From: Candidatus Rhodoferax randersensis | GTDB lineage: Bacteria > Pseudomonadota > Gammaproteobacteria > Burkholderiales > Burkholderiaceae_C | Assembly (NCBI GenBank): GCA_016718155.1 | Contig: JADKEH010000014.1 | Span: forward strand, 62,001 to 126,000 | Length of the DNA stretch: 64,000 nt | Reading direction: 5' to 3' | Shown: one piece after another, positions 42,573-51,442 of the stretch | Layout: every line of letters begins with the position of its first letter | Numbering within the stretch: the first letter of the stretch is position 1 | Program-made: the position numbers and the translations under genes | Notes under the pieces: generated by a model | Databases searched by the model: none | What the model was told of the DNA's origin: nothing | Seen by the model: the letters and a program-made list of their open reading frames with translations, nothing else

Positions 42573-43886
42573 ATGCAAGCCTACCGCGCCGCCCTGCTGC
42601 GCTTTGCCGCTGACCGGGCGCCGGCACACAGTGCCGTCTATGAAGAAGACGGCCTGCTGCTGGTCGGACCGGACGCGCGCGGCCAGCAGGTGGTGCAGGC
42701 GGTTGGCCCTTACGCACAATTGGCGCCGCAGTTTGCGCAGGTGCCGTGTGAAGACCTGCGCGGGCGCCTGATCGCGCCTGGCTTTATCGACCTGCACAAC
42801 CATTACCCGCAAACCGACGTGATCGCCTCGCCCGCCGAAGGTTTGCTGCCGTGGCTGGAGAACTACACGTTTCCGGAAGAAGAACGCTTCTCCAACCCCG
42901 ACTATTGTGCTCAAGCAGCTACTTTTTTCATAGCAGAACTGCTGCGCAACGGGGTCACCACCTCGCTCAGCTTTGCCAGTGCCCACACCGCCTCGGTGCA
43001 CGCCCTGTTTGAGGCAGCGCGCCAGCAGCAAGTGCGCCTGATCACCGGTTTGTGTCTGATGGACCGCCATGCCCCGGACGGCGTGCGCAACGACACCGAA
43101 CAAAGCCTGCTCGACACCGAGGCGCTGATCCAGCAGTGGCATGGCGTGGATCGCCTGGGCTACGCCATCACGCCGCGCTTTGCCCCCAGTTGCAGCCATG
43201 CGCAACTGCGCGGTGCCGGCGAGCTGGCCGACCGGTACCCGCAAGTGTGGATCCAGTCGCATGTGGCCGAAAACAAGGACGAGATTCGCTGGGCGCGGGA
43301 GCTCTTTCCCCAGTCGCGCAGCTACCTGGCCACCTATGCTGATTTTGGGCTGATGCGCGAACGCGCCATCTACGCCCACTGCATTCACTTCGACGACGAA
43401 GACCGCGCGCTGATGAAGGGCACCGGCGCGGCCGCCGCCGTCAGCCCAACCAGCAACCTGTTCCTGGGCAGCGGCTTTTTTGACTACGCCGGGGCCGACC
43501 GCGTCGGCATGCGTTACGGGCTGGCCAGTGACGTAGGGGGCGGCACCTCGTTTTGCCCATTTCACACCATGCTGGCGGCCTATGTGGTGGGCCGCGAGGG
43601 GCAGACCAAGCCCGGTCTGTCGCTCAAGCCCCAGCACCTGTGGTGGCAGCACACGGCGGGCGCCGCCGCTGCGCTGGGGCTCGATGGTCGTAGCGGCCAT
43701 GCCTCCATCGGCAACCTGCAGCCTGGGTGTGAAGCGGACTTTGTCGTGCTCAACCCCAAGGCCACGCCGCTGCTGGCACGCCGGACCGCCCGTGCCAACA
43801 GCCTCGACGAGCTGCTGTTTGCCTTGATCGTTCTCGGTGATGACCGGCTGGTGGAGCGAACCGTGGTGTCAAAGCGAACGGTTTGA
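42573..43886 (+). CDS. guaD: Guanine deaminase
   Basis: Zinc amidohydrolase of 437 residues converting guanine to xanthine. The metal motif is PGFIDLHNHYPQTDVIA near residue 80; QSHVAENKDE and AHCIHFDDED give further metal histidines; LASDVGGGTSFCPFHTM carries the late aspartate. It feeds xanthine to XdhAB. The ATG at 42573 is preferred to one at 42555. A short AT-rich stretch near 42905-42940 resembles ones in xdhA and xdhB. Confidence 0.94.
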   Translation: MQAYRAALLRFAADRAPAHSAVYEEDGLLLVGPDARGQQVVQAVGPYAQLAPQFAQVPCEDLRGRLIAPGFIDLHNHYPQTDVIASPAEGLLPWLENYTFPEEERFSNPDYCAQAATFFIAELLRNGVTTSLSFASAHTASVHALFEAARQQQVRLITGLCLMDRHAPDGVRNDTEQSLLDTEALIQQWHGVDRLGYAITPRFAPSCSHAQLRGAGELADRYPQVWIQSHVAENKDEIRWARELFPQSRSYLATYADFGLMRERAIYAHCIHFDDEDRALMKGTGAAAAVSPTSNLFLGSGFFDYAGADRVGMRYGLASDVGGGTSFCPFHTMLAAYVVGREGQTKPGLSLKPQHLWWQHTAGAAAALGLDGRSGHASIGNLQPGCEADFVVLNPKATPLLARRTARANSLDELLFALIVLGDDRLVERTVVSKRTV

Positions 43887-44091
43887 ACCGGCCCAGCCCC
43901 CGCCGCGCATCAGGCCGGACAGGAGAAGGCGGCTGCACGGCACGATTCGCTTGTGCAAAAATTCACGGCAAACGACTATGTTGACATTTCCTTACAAGTC
44001 TTTGCCATCGGTATGTCAGCCCTGGCCTGGCCAGCGGGCGTTGTAGGCGCATGGAGTTTTTCCATGCCTTGTTACTCAACCGGAGTTCACC

Positions 44092-44418
44092 ATGAAAGTC
44101 AAAGCACTGATCGTATCCCTGACACTGGCCATCGGCAGCGGCGCATTTGCTCAGACCGCCACCCCCAACCTGGACAAACGCGAAGCCAAACAACAGGCCC
44201 GCATTGACCAGGGCGTGGCCTCCGGCCAGCTCACGCCCAAAGAGGCCGCCCGCCTGCAAAAGCGTGAAGCCAATCTGGCCACCAGCGAACAAGCCGCCAA
44301 GGCCGATGGCGTCGTCACCCGCGCCGAGCGTCGCCGTCTGCAACGCCAGGCTGACCGCAACAGCGTGGCCATCCGCAAACAAAAACACGACGCGCAGAAG
44401 ACGCCGCCCGCCCAGTAA
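44092..44418 (+). CDS. Small exported basic protein, function unknown
   Basis: A 108-residue protein with a signal peptide (MKVKALIVSLTLAIGSGAFA, cleavage before Q). The mature part is rich in Lys, Arg, Gln and Ala and predicted fully helical (REAKQQARIDQGVASGQLTP, EAARLQKREANLATSE, TRAERRRLQRQADRNS). Helical repeats of about 20 residues with acidic-start turns resemble small periplasmic proteins frequent in Burkholderiales. No function recognised. A TTGACA hexamer lies at 43981 but lacks a good -10. Confidence 0.7.
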   Translation: MKVKALIVSLTLAIGSGAFAQTATPNLDKREAKQQARIDQGVASGQLTPKEAARLQKREANLATSEQAAKADGVVTRAERRRLQRQADRNSVAIRKQKHDAQKTPPAQ

Positions 44419-44439
44419 GCGGCGCCGCACGGTGCGGGC

Positions 44440-45063
44440 TCAGAATTTGGGGATACGGATGCGACTGATCATCAGCGAGCCGGACACCGCAAACATCAGC
44501 ACCAGCGGGTGCAACTGAAAGCCCGCAATCTTGACCACGCCAAACCACAAGTCGTCCCCGATCGCCTGAGCCCAGGTGGCCCAGGCCAGCACCGCCACCA
44601 GCAACACGGAAGTGGGGATGGGCGTGCCCTCGAAGTACTTCACCTTGCCAGTCCCCTCGGACAATTGTTCGGCGGTGACGTTGTAGCGTGCCAGCCGCGA
44701 CACCCCGCAGGCCACGAAGAACACCAGCACCACGCGGTCATACAAGCCCTGCATGCCGCAGCCATAGGCGATGATGGCGGGCGCCACGCCAAACGAGATG
44801 ATGTCGGACAGTGAATCGAGCTCCCGGCCCAAAGCCGAGCTTTGCTGACGCCAGCGTGCAATGCGTCCGTCCAGTACGTCAAAGAACAACGCCACCGGTA
44901 TCAGGCCGCAGGCGAAGTACAGGTGCACGTCGTCGAGGGTCTGCAGGTAAGTCATGACCGAGAACAGCGCACCCACACCACAAAATGCGTTGGCCAGGGT
45001 GAACCAGTCAGCGAGGTGAAACTCGCGGATCATGGAGAACGGTTTGTTGTGCGCCATCTGCAT
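44440..45063 (-). CDS. pssA: CDP-diacylglycerol-serine O-phosphatidyltransferase
   Basis: Membrane enzyme making phosphatidylserine, the precursor of phosphatidylethanolamine (207 residues). The CDP-alcohol transferase motif DG-x2-AR-x8-G-x3-D-x3-D is complete around residues 65-87 (DGRIARW start). The N-terminus FHLADWFTLANAFCGVGALFS and five to six membrane segments are typical of the PssA type II branch. It starts 12 bases after the preceding receptor gene's stop. Start may be 45063 or 45057. Confidence 0.9.
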   Translation of the reverse strand: MQMAHNKPFSMIREFHLADWFTLANAFCGVGALFSVMTYLQTLDDVHLYFACGLIPVALFFDVLDGRIARWRQQSSALGRELDSLSDIISFGVAPAIIAYGCGMQGLYDRVVLVFFVACGVSRLARYNVTAEQLSEGTGKVKYFEGTPIPTSVLLVAVLAWATWAQAIGDDLWFGVVKIAGFQLHPLVLMFAVSGSLMISRIRIPKF

Positions 45064-45074
45064 CCCAGTCTAAA

Positions 45075-46100
45075 TCAACGCACCGGGTAGGCGTACATCA
45101 GACCACCTTTGGTCCACAAATTGTTGAGTCCACGCGGCAGTCGCAAGGCCGACTTGGGCCCGACATTGCGCTCGAAGATCTCGCCGTAGTTGCCGGTGGT
45201 CTTGATGGCGCGGGCCAGCCACTGCCGGTCCAGACCCAAGGGCTTGCCGGTGTCTTCGGTGGTGCCCACAATGCTGCCGATCACGGGGTCGGTGCTGCCT
45301 TTCATGGAATCCACGTTAGCCTGGGTGACACCGTACTCTTCGGCTGCCAGCAGGCCGTGGACCACCCACTTGACGATGGCAAACCACTCGTCGTCGCCAC
45401 GGCGCACCATCGGCCCCAGCGGTTCCTTGGAAATGATCTCGGGCAGGATGACATGGTCAGCCGGGTTCTTGGCCGACTTGTTGCGCACCGAAGCCAGCCC
45501 CGACGCATCGGTGGTGTAGGCCATGCAGCGACCCGAGAAATACGCGCCTTCCACCGCTTCGAGCTTCTCGAACACCACCGGCTTGACGTTCAGGCCATGG
45601 GCCAGGGAATAGTCAGCCAGGTTCTTCTCGGTGGTCGTGGCAGCCTGTACGCAAACCGTTTGACCCTTGAGCTGCTTGGCGCTCTTGATCTTGCTCTTGA
45701 CCGGCACCATGAACCCCTGGCCATCGTAGTAGGTGACAACGGTCTGGTGCACACCCAGAGAGGCGTCTCGGGTCAACGTGAAAGTGGTGTTGCGCGACAA
45801 CACGTCGATCTCGCCCGACTGCAAGGCGGTGAAGCGTGCTTGCGACGGCAAGGGCACGAATTTGACCTTGTCCCCATCGCCGAGTGTCGCTGCAGCGATG
45901 GCACGGCAAACATCCGAATCCAGACCACTCCACCTTCCGTTGGAATCAGTCGCCGAGAAACCGGCCAAGCCGGTATGCACACCGCAGACCACCTGGCCCC
46001 GTGCCCTGATGCCATCGAGCGTCTTGCCCGCATAGGCCGGCAGCGCCGCCAGGCAACCCAACAGACCGGCCGAGAGCGCCGCCAGTTTGAGACGTTTCAT
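45075..46100 (-). CDS. General amino-acid ABC receptor (AapJ/YhdW-like)
   Basis: A 341-residue periplasmic binding protein: signal peptide ending PAYAG, then KTLDGIRARGQVVCGVHTGLAGF and DSNGRWSGLDSDVCRAIAAA, the family signature of polar amino-acid receptors of the Aap/Bzt type. EIDVLSRNTTFTLTRD and YYDGQGFMVP are also family-specific. No matching aapQMP genes follow; it lies between a chemoreceptor and pssA, so it may feed the GltJKL transporter or the chemoreceptor. The start at 46100 has a GGGAG site. Confidence 0.9.
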   Translation of the reverse strand: MKRLKLAALSAGLLGCLAALPAYAGKTLDGIRARGQVVCGVHTGLAGFSATDSNGRWSGLDSDVCRAIAAATLGDGDKVKFVPLPSQARFTALQSGEIDVLSRNTTFTLTRDASLGVHQTVVTYYDGQGFMVPVKSKIKSAKQLKGQTVCVQAATTTEKNLADYSLAHGLNVKPVVFEKLEAVEGAYFSGRCMAYTTDASGLASVRNKSAKNPADHVILPEIISKEPLGPMVRRGDDEWFAIVKWVVHGLLAAEEYGVTQANVDSMKGSTDPVIGSIVGTTEDTGKPLGLDRQWLARAIKTTGNYGEIFERNVGPKSALRLPRGLNNLWTKGGLMYAYPVR

Positions 46101-46145
46101 GATCACTCCCGTTGCGCCACAGCCGCCGATCTGCGCCAGCCGCCC

Positions 46146-47801
46146 TTACCGAGGCAAGCGCCGCACATGCTGTGCACCCAAGCGCTGCGGCTGGCGGTCA
46201 ATCGATGGACCATCGCGGCGATCGAGCTTGAAGTTGCTGACCACCTGCGTCAACCGGGCTGCCTGTTCCTTCAGGCTTTGGGCGGCTGCAGCGCTTTGTT
46301 CCACCAGAGCCGAGTTCTGCTGTGTCATCTGATCGAGTGCGGCGATGGACGAGTTGATCTCGCTGATGCCCGCGCTCTGGCTCGATGCCGCTGCCGTGAT
46401 CTCGCCCAGGGTGTCGTTGACACGCTTGACCGAACCGACGATGTCGGTCATGGTGCTGCCCGCATCAGCCACCAGCTTGGCCCCGCGCTCAACCCGCTCC
46501 ACGCTCGCCCCGATCAGGCTCTTGATTTCACGCGCGGCCTCGGCGGAACGACCGGCCAGACTGCGCACCTCGGAGGCCACCACGGCAAAGCCACGGCCCT
46601 GCTCACCCGCCCGCGCCGCCTCGACCGCGGCATTGAGCGCCAAAATATTGGTCTGAAATGCGATGCCGTCAATCACGCCAATGATGTCGGAGATTTTCTT
46701 GGAGCTGGCGTTGATCTCGTCCATCGTGGTCACCACCTCGGCCACCACGGTGCCGCCACGCGCCGCCACACTGGCGGCGGTCGATGCCATTTGGTTGGCC
46801 TGTTTGGCGGACTCAGCGCTACGCATCACGATGCTGGTCAGGTGGTCCATCGATTGCGCGGTTTGCTGCAGGTTGGACGCCGCCTGCTCGGTGCGCTGGC
46901 TCAGGTCCTGGTTGCCCATGGCGACCTCGCTGCTGGCAACCTCAATCGAATCGGCCGCCTGGCGAATACCACCAACGAGCGTACGCAAGCGCTCCTGCAT
47001 GGCCCGAATGGCTTCGAGCAGTCGCCCGGTCTCATCATGTATGCGCACCTCAATCTCGGATGACAGGTCGCCATCGGCAATGCGTTCAGCCACCACCACC
47101 GCACGCCCGATGGGCTGCGTGACGCTGTTGGTAATGCCCCAGCCGATGGCGCCACCGAGGGCCAAGGCAAACACGACCAATACCGCCGAAACGATCTGGG
47201 TCTGGCGCTCCAGACGCGCCACTTCGGCATTGGCCTCGTCGGTCAATTTGCGCTGCAGCAGGACCAATTCCAGCACCTTCTGGCGCATCTTGGTCTCCTG
47301 CGGCCGAACACGGTTGGTCAAGGTCAGCACGGCGGCCACCGTGTCACGGTCCGACCCCTGCTGCACCGCTTCGCGAACCTCCGGCAAGGCCACCTTGGCC
47401 GCGGCGGCAACATCGGCCAGCAAAGCCCGCTCGGCGTCGCTCGACTGAGGCAGCGCCAGCAGCGCGGAGAGCTTCTTCTCGGTGGCCAGGTACTTCTCTT
47501 CGGCGACCTTGGCCAAATTCGCTTCCGCAGCCGCCTGCTTGCCATCCAGATCGGTCTCAAGATTGGCAAAAAGGGCCACTGATCTGGTCTGGATCGCCAG
47601 CGAGTCGATGCTGGTCAACAGGTCGTTGGCGACCTCGGTCTTGGCGTTGTTAACCTGAACAATGGTCTGGACCTTCTGGCCCAGCACCCGCATGGAGTAG
47701 GCGCCTGTGGCGGCCACCGCCACCAACAGCAACAGCACGGTGGCAAACCCGGCAGTGAGCCGCTTGGCCAGGGACAATGATCGCAGTGTCTGAAACAGCA
47801 A
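46146..47801 (-). CDS. Methyl-accepting chemotaxis protein
   Basis: A 551-residue chemoreceptor. TM1 is FATVLLLLVAVAATGAY, a ~160-residue helical periplasmic domain follows, TM2 is VSAVLVVFALALGGAIGW, then HAMP (TQPIGRAVVVAERIADGDLS) and the signalling domain with the invariant hairpin tip FQTNILALNAAVEAARAGEQ. The start is a TTG at 47801 preceded by a good GAGGAG site; the longer open frame upstream has no resemblance to receptors. Next to two amino-acid receptor/transport systems, it may sense amino acids; not demonstrated. Confidence 0.92.
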   Translation of the reverse strand: MLFQTLRSLSLAKRLTAGFATVLLLLVAVAATGAYSMRVLGQKVQTIVQVNNAKTEVANDLLTSIDSLAIQTRSVALFANLETDLDGKQAAAEANLAKVAEEKYLATEKKLSALLALPQSSDAERALLADVAAAAKVALPEVREAVQQGSDRDTVAAVLTLTNRVRPQETKMRQKVLELVLLQRKLTDEANAEVARLERQTQIVSAVLVVFALALGGAIGWGITNSVTQPIGRAVVVAERIADGDLSSEIEVRIHDETGRLLEAIRAMQERLRTLVGGIRQAADSIEVASSEVAMGNQDLSQRTEQAASNLQQTAQSMDHLTSIVMRSAESAKQANQMASTAASVAARGGTVVAEVVTTMDEINASSKKISDIIGVIDGIAFQTNILALNAAVEAARAGEQGRGFAVVASEVRSLAGRSAEAAREIKSLIGASVERVERGAKLVADAGSTMTDIVGSVKRVNDTLGEITAAASSQSAGISEINSSIAALDQMTQQNSALVEQSAAAAQSLKEQAARLTQVVSNFKLDRRDGPSIDRQPQRLGAQHVRRLPR

Positions 47802-48016
47802 GCCGGTCTCCTCGTTGTTAATTGGGTACGAGCCAGTCCAGGGGGAGCGCATCGTCCATCCAACCCGCTGGCTGCGGAGCCTGTCAGGGTCCTGTACTGC
47901 GCGCGACCGGTATCGCAATCCTGGCCAAATGCGCGCGGTTGATCGGTTCAAGGCCTCGGTCCGGAAACCGCCATGACGCCTGGGGGGCGGGCAGCCCATG
48001 CACCGACGCGACACCC

Positions 48017-48754
48017 TCAGTGCTGCAGGATCTTGTTGAGAAAGTCCTTGGTGCGTGCCTGCCGGTCCTCTGGCTTGTTGAAGAAGTCACTCTTGGAGCA
48101 GTCTTCCAGAATCTTGCCACCCACATCCATGAAGATCACGCGGCTGGAGACCTTGCGCGCAAAACCCATCTCGTGGGTGACGCACATCATGGTCATGCCT
48201 TCATTGGCCAAGCCGACCATCACGTCAAGCACCTCGCCCACCATTTCGGGATCCAGCGCCGAGGTGGGTTCGTCAAACAGCATCACGATCGGGTCCATGC
48301 TCAGCGCGCGGGCAATCGCCACGCGCTGTTGTTGCCCACCCGAAAGCTGGCCGGGGAACTTGTCCTTGTGCGCCATCAGGCCGACGCGCTCGAGCATTTT
48401 GAGGCCACGCGTCTTGGCGTCATCGGTGCTGCGGCCCAACACTTTGATCTGCGCGATCGTCAGGTTCTCGGTCACACTCAGGTGAGGAAACAACTCGAAG
48501 TGCTGAAACACCATGCCAACGCGGCTGCGCAGTTTGGGCAAGTCGGTCTTGGGGTCGTGCACCGCCACACCGTCGACCGTGATCTCGCCTTTCTGGAAAG
48601 GCTCCAGCGCGTTGATGGTCTTGATCAAGGTGGACTTGCCCGAGCCCGAAGGGCCGCACACCACGACCACTTCGCCCTTTTGGATTTTGGTCGAGCAATC
48701 GGTCAGCACCTGCACCGGGCCGTACCACTTGGAAACATTTTTGAGTTCGATCAT
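48017..48754 (-). CDS. gltL: Glutamate/aspartate ABC importer ATPase GltL
   Basis: A 245-residue ATPase: Walker A GPSGSGKSTLIK, Q-loop VFQHFELFPHLSV, signature LSGGQQQRVAIARAL, Walker B VMLFDEPTSALDPE. It energises the GltJK permeases. The ATG at 48754 has a GGAG site; an in-frame TTG at 48766 is less likely. It is the last transport gene of gltIJKL. Confidence 0.94.
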   Translation of the reverse strand: MIELKNVSKWYGPVQVLTDCSTKIQKGEVVVVCGPSGSGKSTLIKTINALEPFQKGEITVDGVAVHDPKTDLPKLRSRVGMVFQHFELFPHLSVTENLTIAQIKVLGRSTDDAKTRGLKMLERVGLMAHKDKFPGQLSGGQQQRVAIARALSMDPIVMLFDEPTSALDPEMVGEVLDVMVGLANEGMTMMCVTHEMGFARKVSSRVIFMDVGGKILEDCSKSDFFNKPEDRQARTKDFLNKILQH

Positions 48755-48796
48755 TAGATACTCCAATACTTAAAACCCGCACCCGATCATCGGATG

Positions 48797-49483
48797 TCAT
48801 CGAACGATGGCGATGCGTTTGTGCAGCCGCTTGACCGCATAGGACAGGCTGTAGCAAAGCACGAAATACACCACGGCGGCCAGCAGGTAGGCCTCTTCGG
48901 GGCGCCCGTAGATTTTTCCCGCGGTCGTGAAGCCCTTGAGCAGGTCGTACGCACCAATCGCGTAGACCAACGAGGTGTCTTGAAACAGGATGATGGTCTG
49001 CGTCAACAACACCGGCAACATGTTGCGAAAAGCTTGCGGCAACACGACCAGTCGCATGTTCTGGCCGTAAGTCATGCCCAGCGCCTGACCGGCATGCACC
49101 TGACCGCGTGCAATCGATTGAATGCCCGCGCGCATGATCTCGCTGAAGTAGGCCGCTTCGAACGCGATAAAGGTCAGGAAGGCCGAATACTCGGCGCGAT
49201 GGTTCTCCCCATCGGGCAGGTAGCTGTAGAGCCAGCCCGGAACCAACAGAAAGAACCAAAGGATCACCATCACCAACGGCACTGAACGCATGCCGTTGAC
49301 ATAGAAGGTCGCCGGCACGGCCAGCAGCGGTCTGCCAGACAGGCGCATTAAGGCCAGCACGGTGCCCAGCATCACGCCGCCAATGGTCGACACGATGGTC
49401 AACTGAACACTGAACCAGAAACCGTTGATGACGAACTTGCTCAGGACGTCCCAGTTCAAAAAAGTCAGGTCGAGTCCAAACAT
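48797..49483 (-). CDS. gltK: Glutamate/aspartate ABC importer permease GltK
   Basis: A 228-residue permease with five to six membrane segments and the EAA loop (EIMRAGIQSIARGQVHAGQALGMT, read in parts). MFGLDLTFLNWDVLSKF is a standard GltK start. The ATG at 49483 has a GGAGG site; a GTG at 49498 is possible. It pairs with GltJ in the membrane. Confidence 0.93.
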   Translation of the reverse strand: MFGLDLTFLNWDVLSKFVINGFWFSVQLTIVSTIGGVMLGTVLALMRLSGRPLLAVPATFYVNGMRSVPLVMVILWFFLLVPGWLYSYLPDGENHRAEYSAFLTFIAFEAAYFSEIMRAGIQSIARGQVHAGQALGMTYGQNMRLVVLPQAFRNMLPVLLTQTIILFQDTSLVYAIGAYDLLKGFTTAGKIYGRPEEAYLLAAVVYFVLCYSLSYAVKRLHKRIAIVR

Positions 49484-49484
49484 C

Positions 49485-50207
49485 TCAGTGTCCTCCACCC
49501 GTGCCGCCAGCCACGATGAAGCCCGGAATTTGAACCCGCCGCTCCACCAGCGCCATCAACCGGTTCACGGCAAAGGCCGATACCGCGTACATCAGGGTCA
49601 CCGCCAGGTAGATCTCGACACCGCGAGACGTTTCTTCCTGGGCCTGCATGGCAAACATGGTGAGCTCGGCAATGGACACGGCAAACGCGACCGATGAGTT
49701 TTTGAGCAAATTCATGCTCTCGCTGGTCAGCGGCGGCAGGATGATGCGAAACGCCATGGGCAGGATCACGTAGCGGTAGGTCTGCGCGGTGGTGAAACCC
49801 ATCGCCATGCCCGCATACCGCTGGCCCTTGGGCAAGGCCTGAATACCCGCTCGCACCTGCTCGGCCAATCGGGCCGAGGTAAAGAAGCCAAGGGCAAACA
49901 CCACCAGCACGAAGCCCGGCACCTGTTGCATCACCGGGAACACTTTAGGCACCACGAAGTACCACAGAAAGATCTGCACCAGCAAGGGGATGTTTCGAAA
50001 CAGCTCCACCCAGCCGCCCGCCAGCCGCACCAGCAGCGGGCTATTGGGCAACGTGCGCAAGGTCCCCATGAAGAAACCCACCAGCACCGCCACCACCCAG
50101 GAGCTGCCGGCTACCGCCAGTGTCCAGCCCCAGGCATCGATCATCCACTGCAGGTAGGTGCGGCCGCTGCCGTCGTCATTCAGGAAAACTTGCCAGTCCC
50201 ACGTCAT
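49485..50207 (-). CDS. gltJ: Glutamate/aspartate ABC importer permease GltJ
   Basis: A 240-residue permease beginning MTWDWQVFLNDDGSGRTYLQW, as in known GltJ. The EAA region is RAGIQALPKGQRYAGMAMG. About five membrane segments. The stop lies next to the gltK start. It is separated from gltI by a terminator-like hairpin, so it may be expressed at a lower level than the receptor. Confidence 0.93.
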   Translation of the reverse strand: MTWDWQVFLNDDGSGRTYLQWMIDAWGWTLAVAGSSWVVAVLVGFFMGTLRTLPNSPLLVRLAGGWVELFRNIPLLVQIFLWYFVVPKVFPVMQQVPGFVLVVFALGFFTSARLAEQVRAGIQALPKGQRYAGMAMGFTTAQTYRYVILPMAFRIILPPLTSESMNLLKNSSVAFAVSIAELTMFAMQAQEETSRGVEIYLAVTLMYAVSAFAVNRLMALVERRVQIPGFIVAGGTGGGH

Positions 50208-50241
50208 ATCAATCACCTTCGGCAAACAAAACCATCCAGTC

Positions 50242-50279
50242 AAAAAAAACCCCGCCCACCTGCACAGCAGACAGACGGG
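50242..50279 (-). terminator. Intra-operon terminator/attenuator between gltI and gltJ
   Basis: On the minus strand a 12-pair stem CCCGTCTGTCTG/CAGGTGGGCGGG (including G-T pairs) with a 5-base loop is followed by eight T's. It probably lets only part of the transcripts from gltI run into gltJKL. Confidence 0.85.
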
Positions 50280-50307
50280 ATCCGGCCCTCAAGCCCGCTG
50301 GTTACGC

Positions 50308-51207
50308 TTACTTCTTGGCGTAGTCTTCCATGGGCTTGTCATTCGGGTTGGCCCATGCCGCCTTGGTGCTCTCGCTGGCGGCATAGCCAACCTTGGTGTT
50401 CTTGGGTGGGATCGGCTGCATGAACCACTTGTCCCACAGCTTGGCGATTTCGCCCGACTTCATCATGGCCTTGACGGTGTCATCGGCCAACTTCTTGAAA
50501 GCCGGGTCATCCTTGCGGATCATGATCGCGATGGGCTCGACACTGAGTGTCTCGCCAACAATCTTGAAACCCGCCGGATTCTTGGAGGTGGCGATGTTGC
50601 CAGCCAAAATGGCGCCGTCCATCACGAAGGCATCGGCACGGCCGGACTCGAGCAGCAAGAAGCTGTCGGAGTGATCTTTGCCATACACCTCCTTGAAATC
50701 TACGCCAGTGGCACGTTCATTCTTGCGCAGCGTCTGCACCGATGTGGTGCCGGTGGTGGTGGCGACATTCTTGCCATTGAGCTGGGCAATGCCGGTAATG
50801 CCGGAATCGGCCTTGACCGCCATGCGAACTTCCTCCACAAAGGTGGTCACAACAAAGGACACGTCCTTTTGACGGGTGGCGTTGTTGGTGGTGGAGCCAC
50901 ACTCGATATCCACGGTGCCGTTTTGCACCAACGGAATGCGGTTTTGCGAGGTGACGGGCTGGTACTTCACGGTGAGCTTCTTGCCGGCTGCCTTTTCCAG
51001 GTCGGCAATGATGCGGCCGCACACCTCGACATGAAAGCCGGTGTACTGGCCGTCACCCAGGGTGTACGACAGGGCACCGGACGAGTCGCGCACGCCCATG
51101 GTGACGGTGCCGGAGGCCTTGACCTTGCCAATTGTGTCGGTGGCCTGGGACTGGGCACCGGAGGACACCGCGGCCAAAATAGCCAGGGCTAACAAATGCT
51201 TCTTCAT
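50308..51207 (-). CDS. gltI: Glutamate/aspartate periplasmic receptor GltI
   Basis: A 299-residue receptor with signal peptide MKKHLLALAILAAVSSGAQS. GVRDSSGALSYTLGDGQYTGF, RIPLVQNGTVDIECGSTTNN and MKSGEIAKLWDKWFMQPIPP are typical of GltI/DEBP. It is the first gene of the operon. The ATG at 51207 has a GGAG site. The 235 bases upstream to 51442 carry its promoter, which I could not resolve. Confidence 0.94.
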   Translation of the reverse strand: MKKHLLALAILAAVSSGAQSQATDTIGKVKASGTVTMGVRDSSGALSYTLGDGQYTGFHVEVCGRIIADLEKAAGKKLTVKYQPVTSQNRIPLVQNGTVDIECGSTTNNATRQKDVSFVVTTFVEEVRMAVKADSGITGIAQLNGKNVATTTGTTSVQTLRKNERATGVDFKEVYGKDHSDSFLLLESGRADAFVMDGAILAGNIATSKNPAGFKIVGETLSVEPIAIMIRKDDPAFKKLADDTVKAMMKSGEIAKLWDKWFMQPIPPKNTKVGYAASESTKAAWANPNDKPMEDYAKK

Positions 51208-51442
51208 TTCAAACTCCATTGGTTAATTCTCAACAAAACGAGGCGCTTGCTCAGTACAGCAATCACAGCTAGGAATTTAACTTGACCGGCCCGCTCCAGC
51301 ATCGGGGTTTACGCCCTATCGTCATGCAAATTTCTCATAAGTTAATCCGAGTACCGTTCGCCAAGGCCTTCGCACCCAGCTTGCATGCGCCTTGCGACAA
51401 TAGCGGGACGCTACCCTCGCTGTATCCATCCCCGGACTCGCC

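Noticed and set aside
43981..44012. TTGACA promoter before the small exported protein
   Set aside because: No acceptable -10 hexamer at 16-18 bases.
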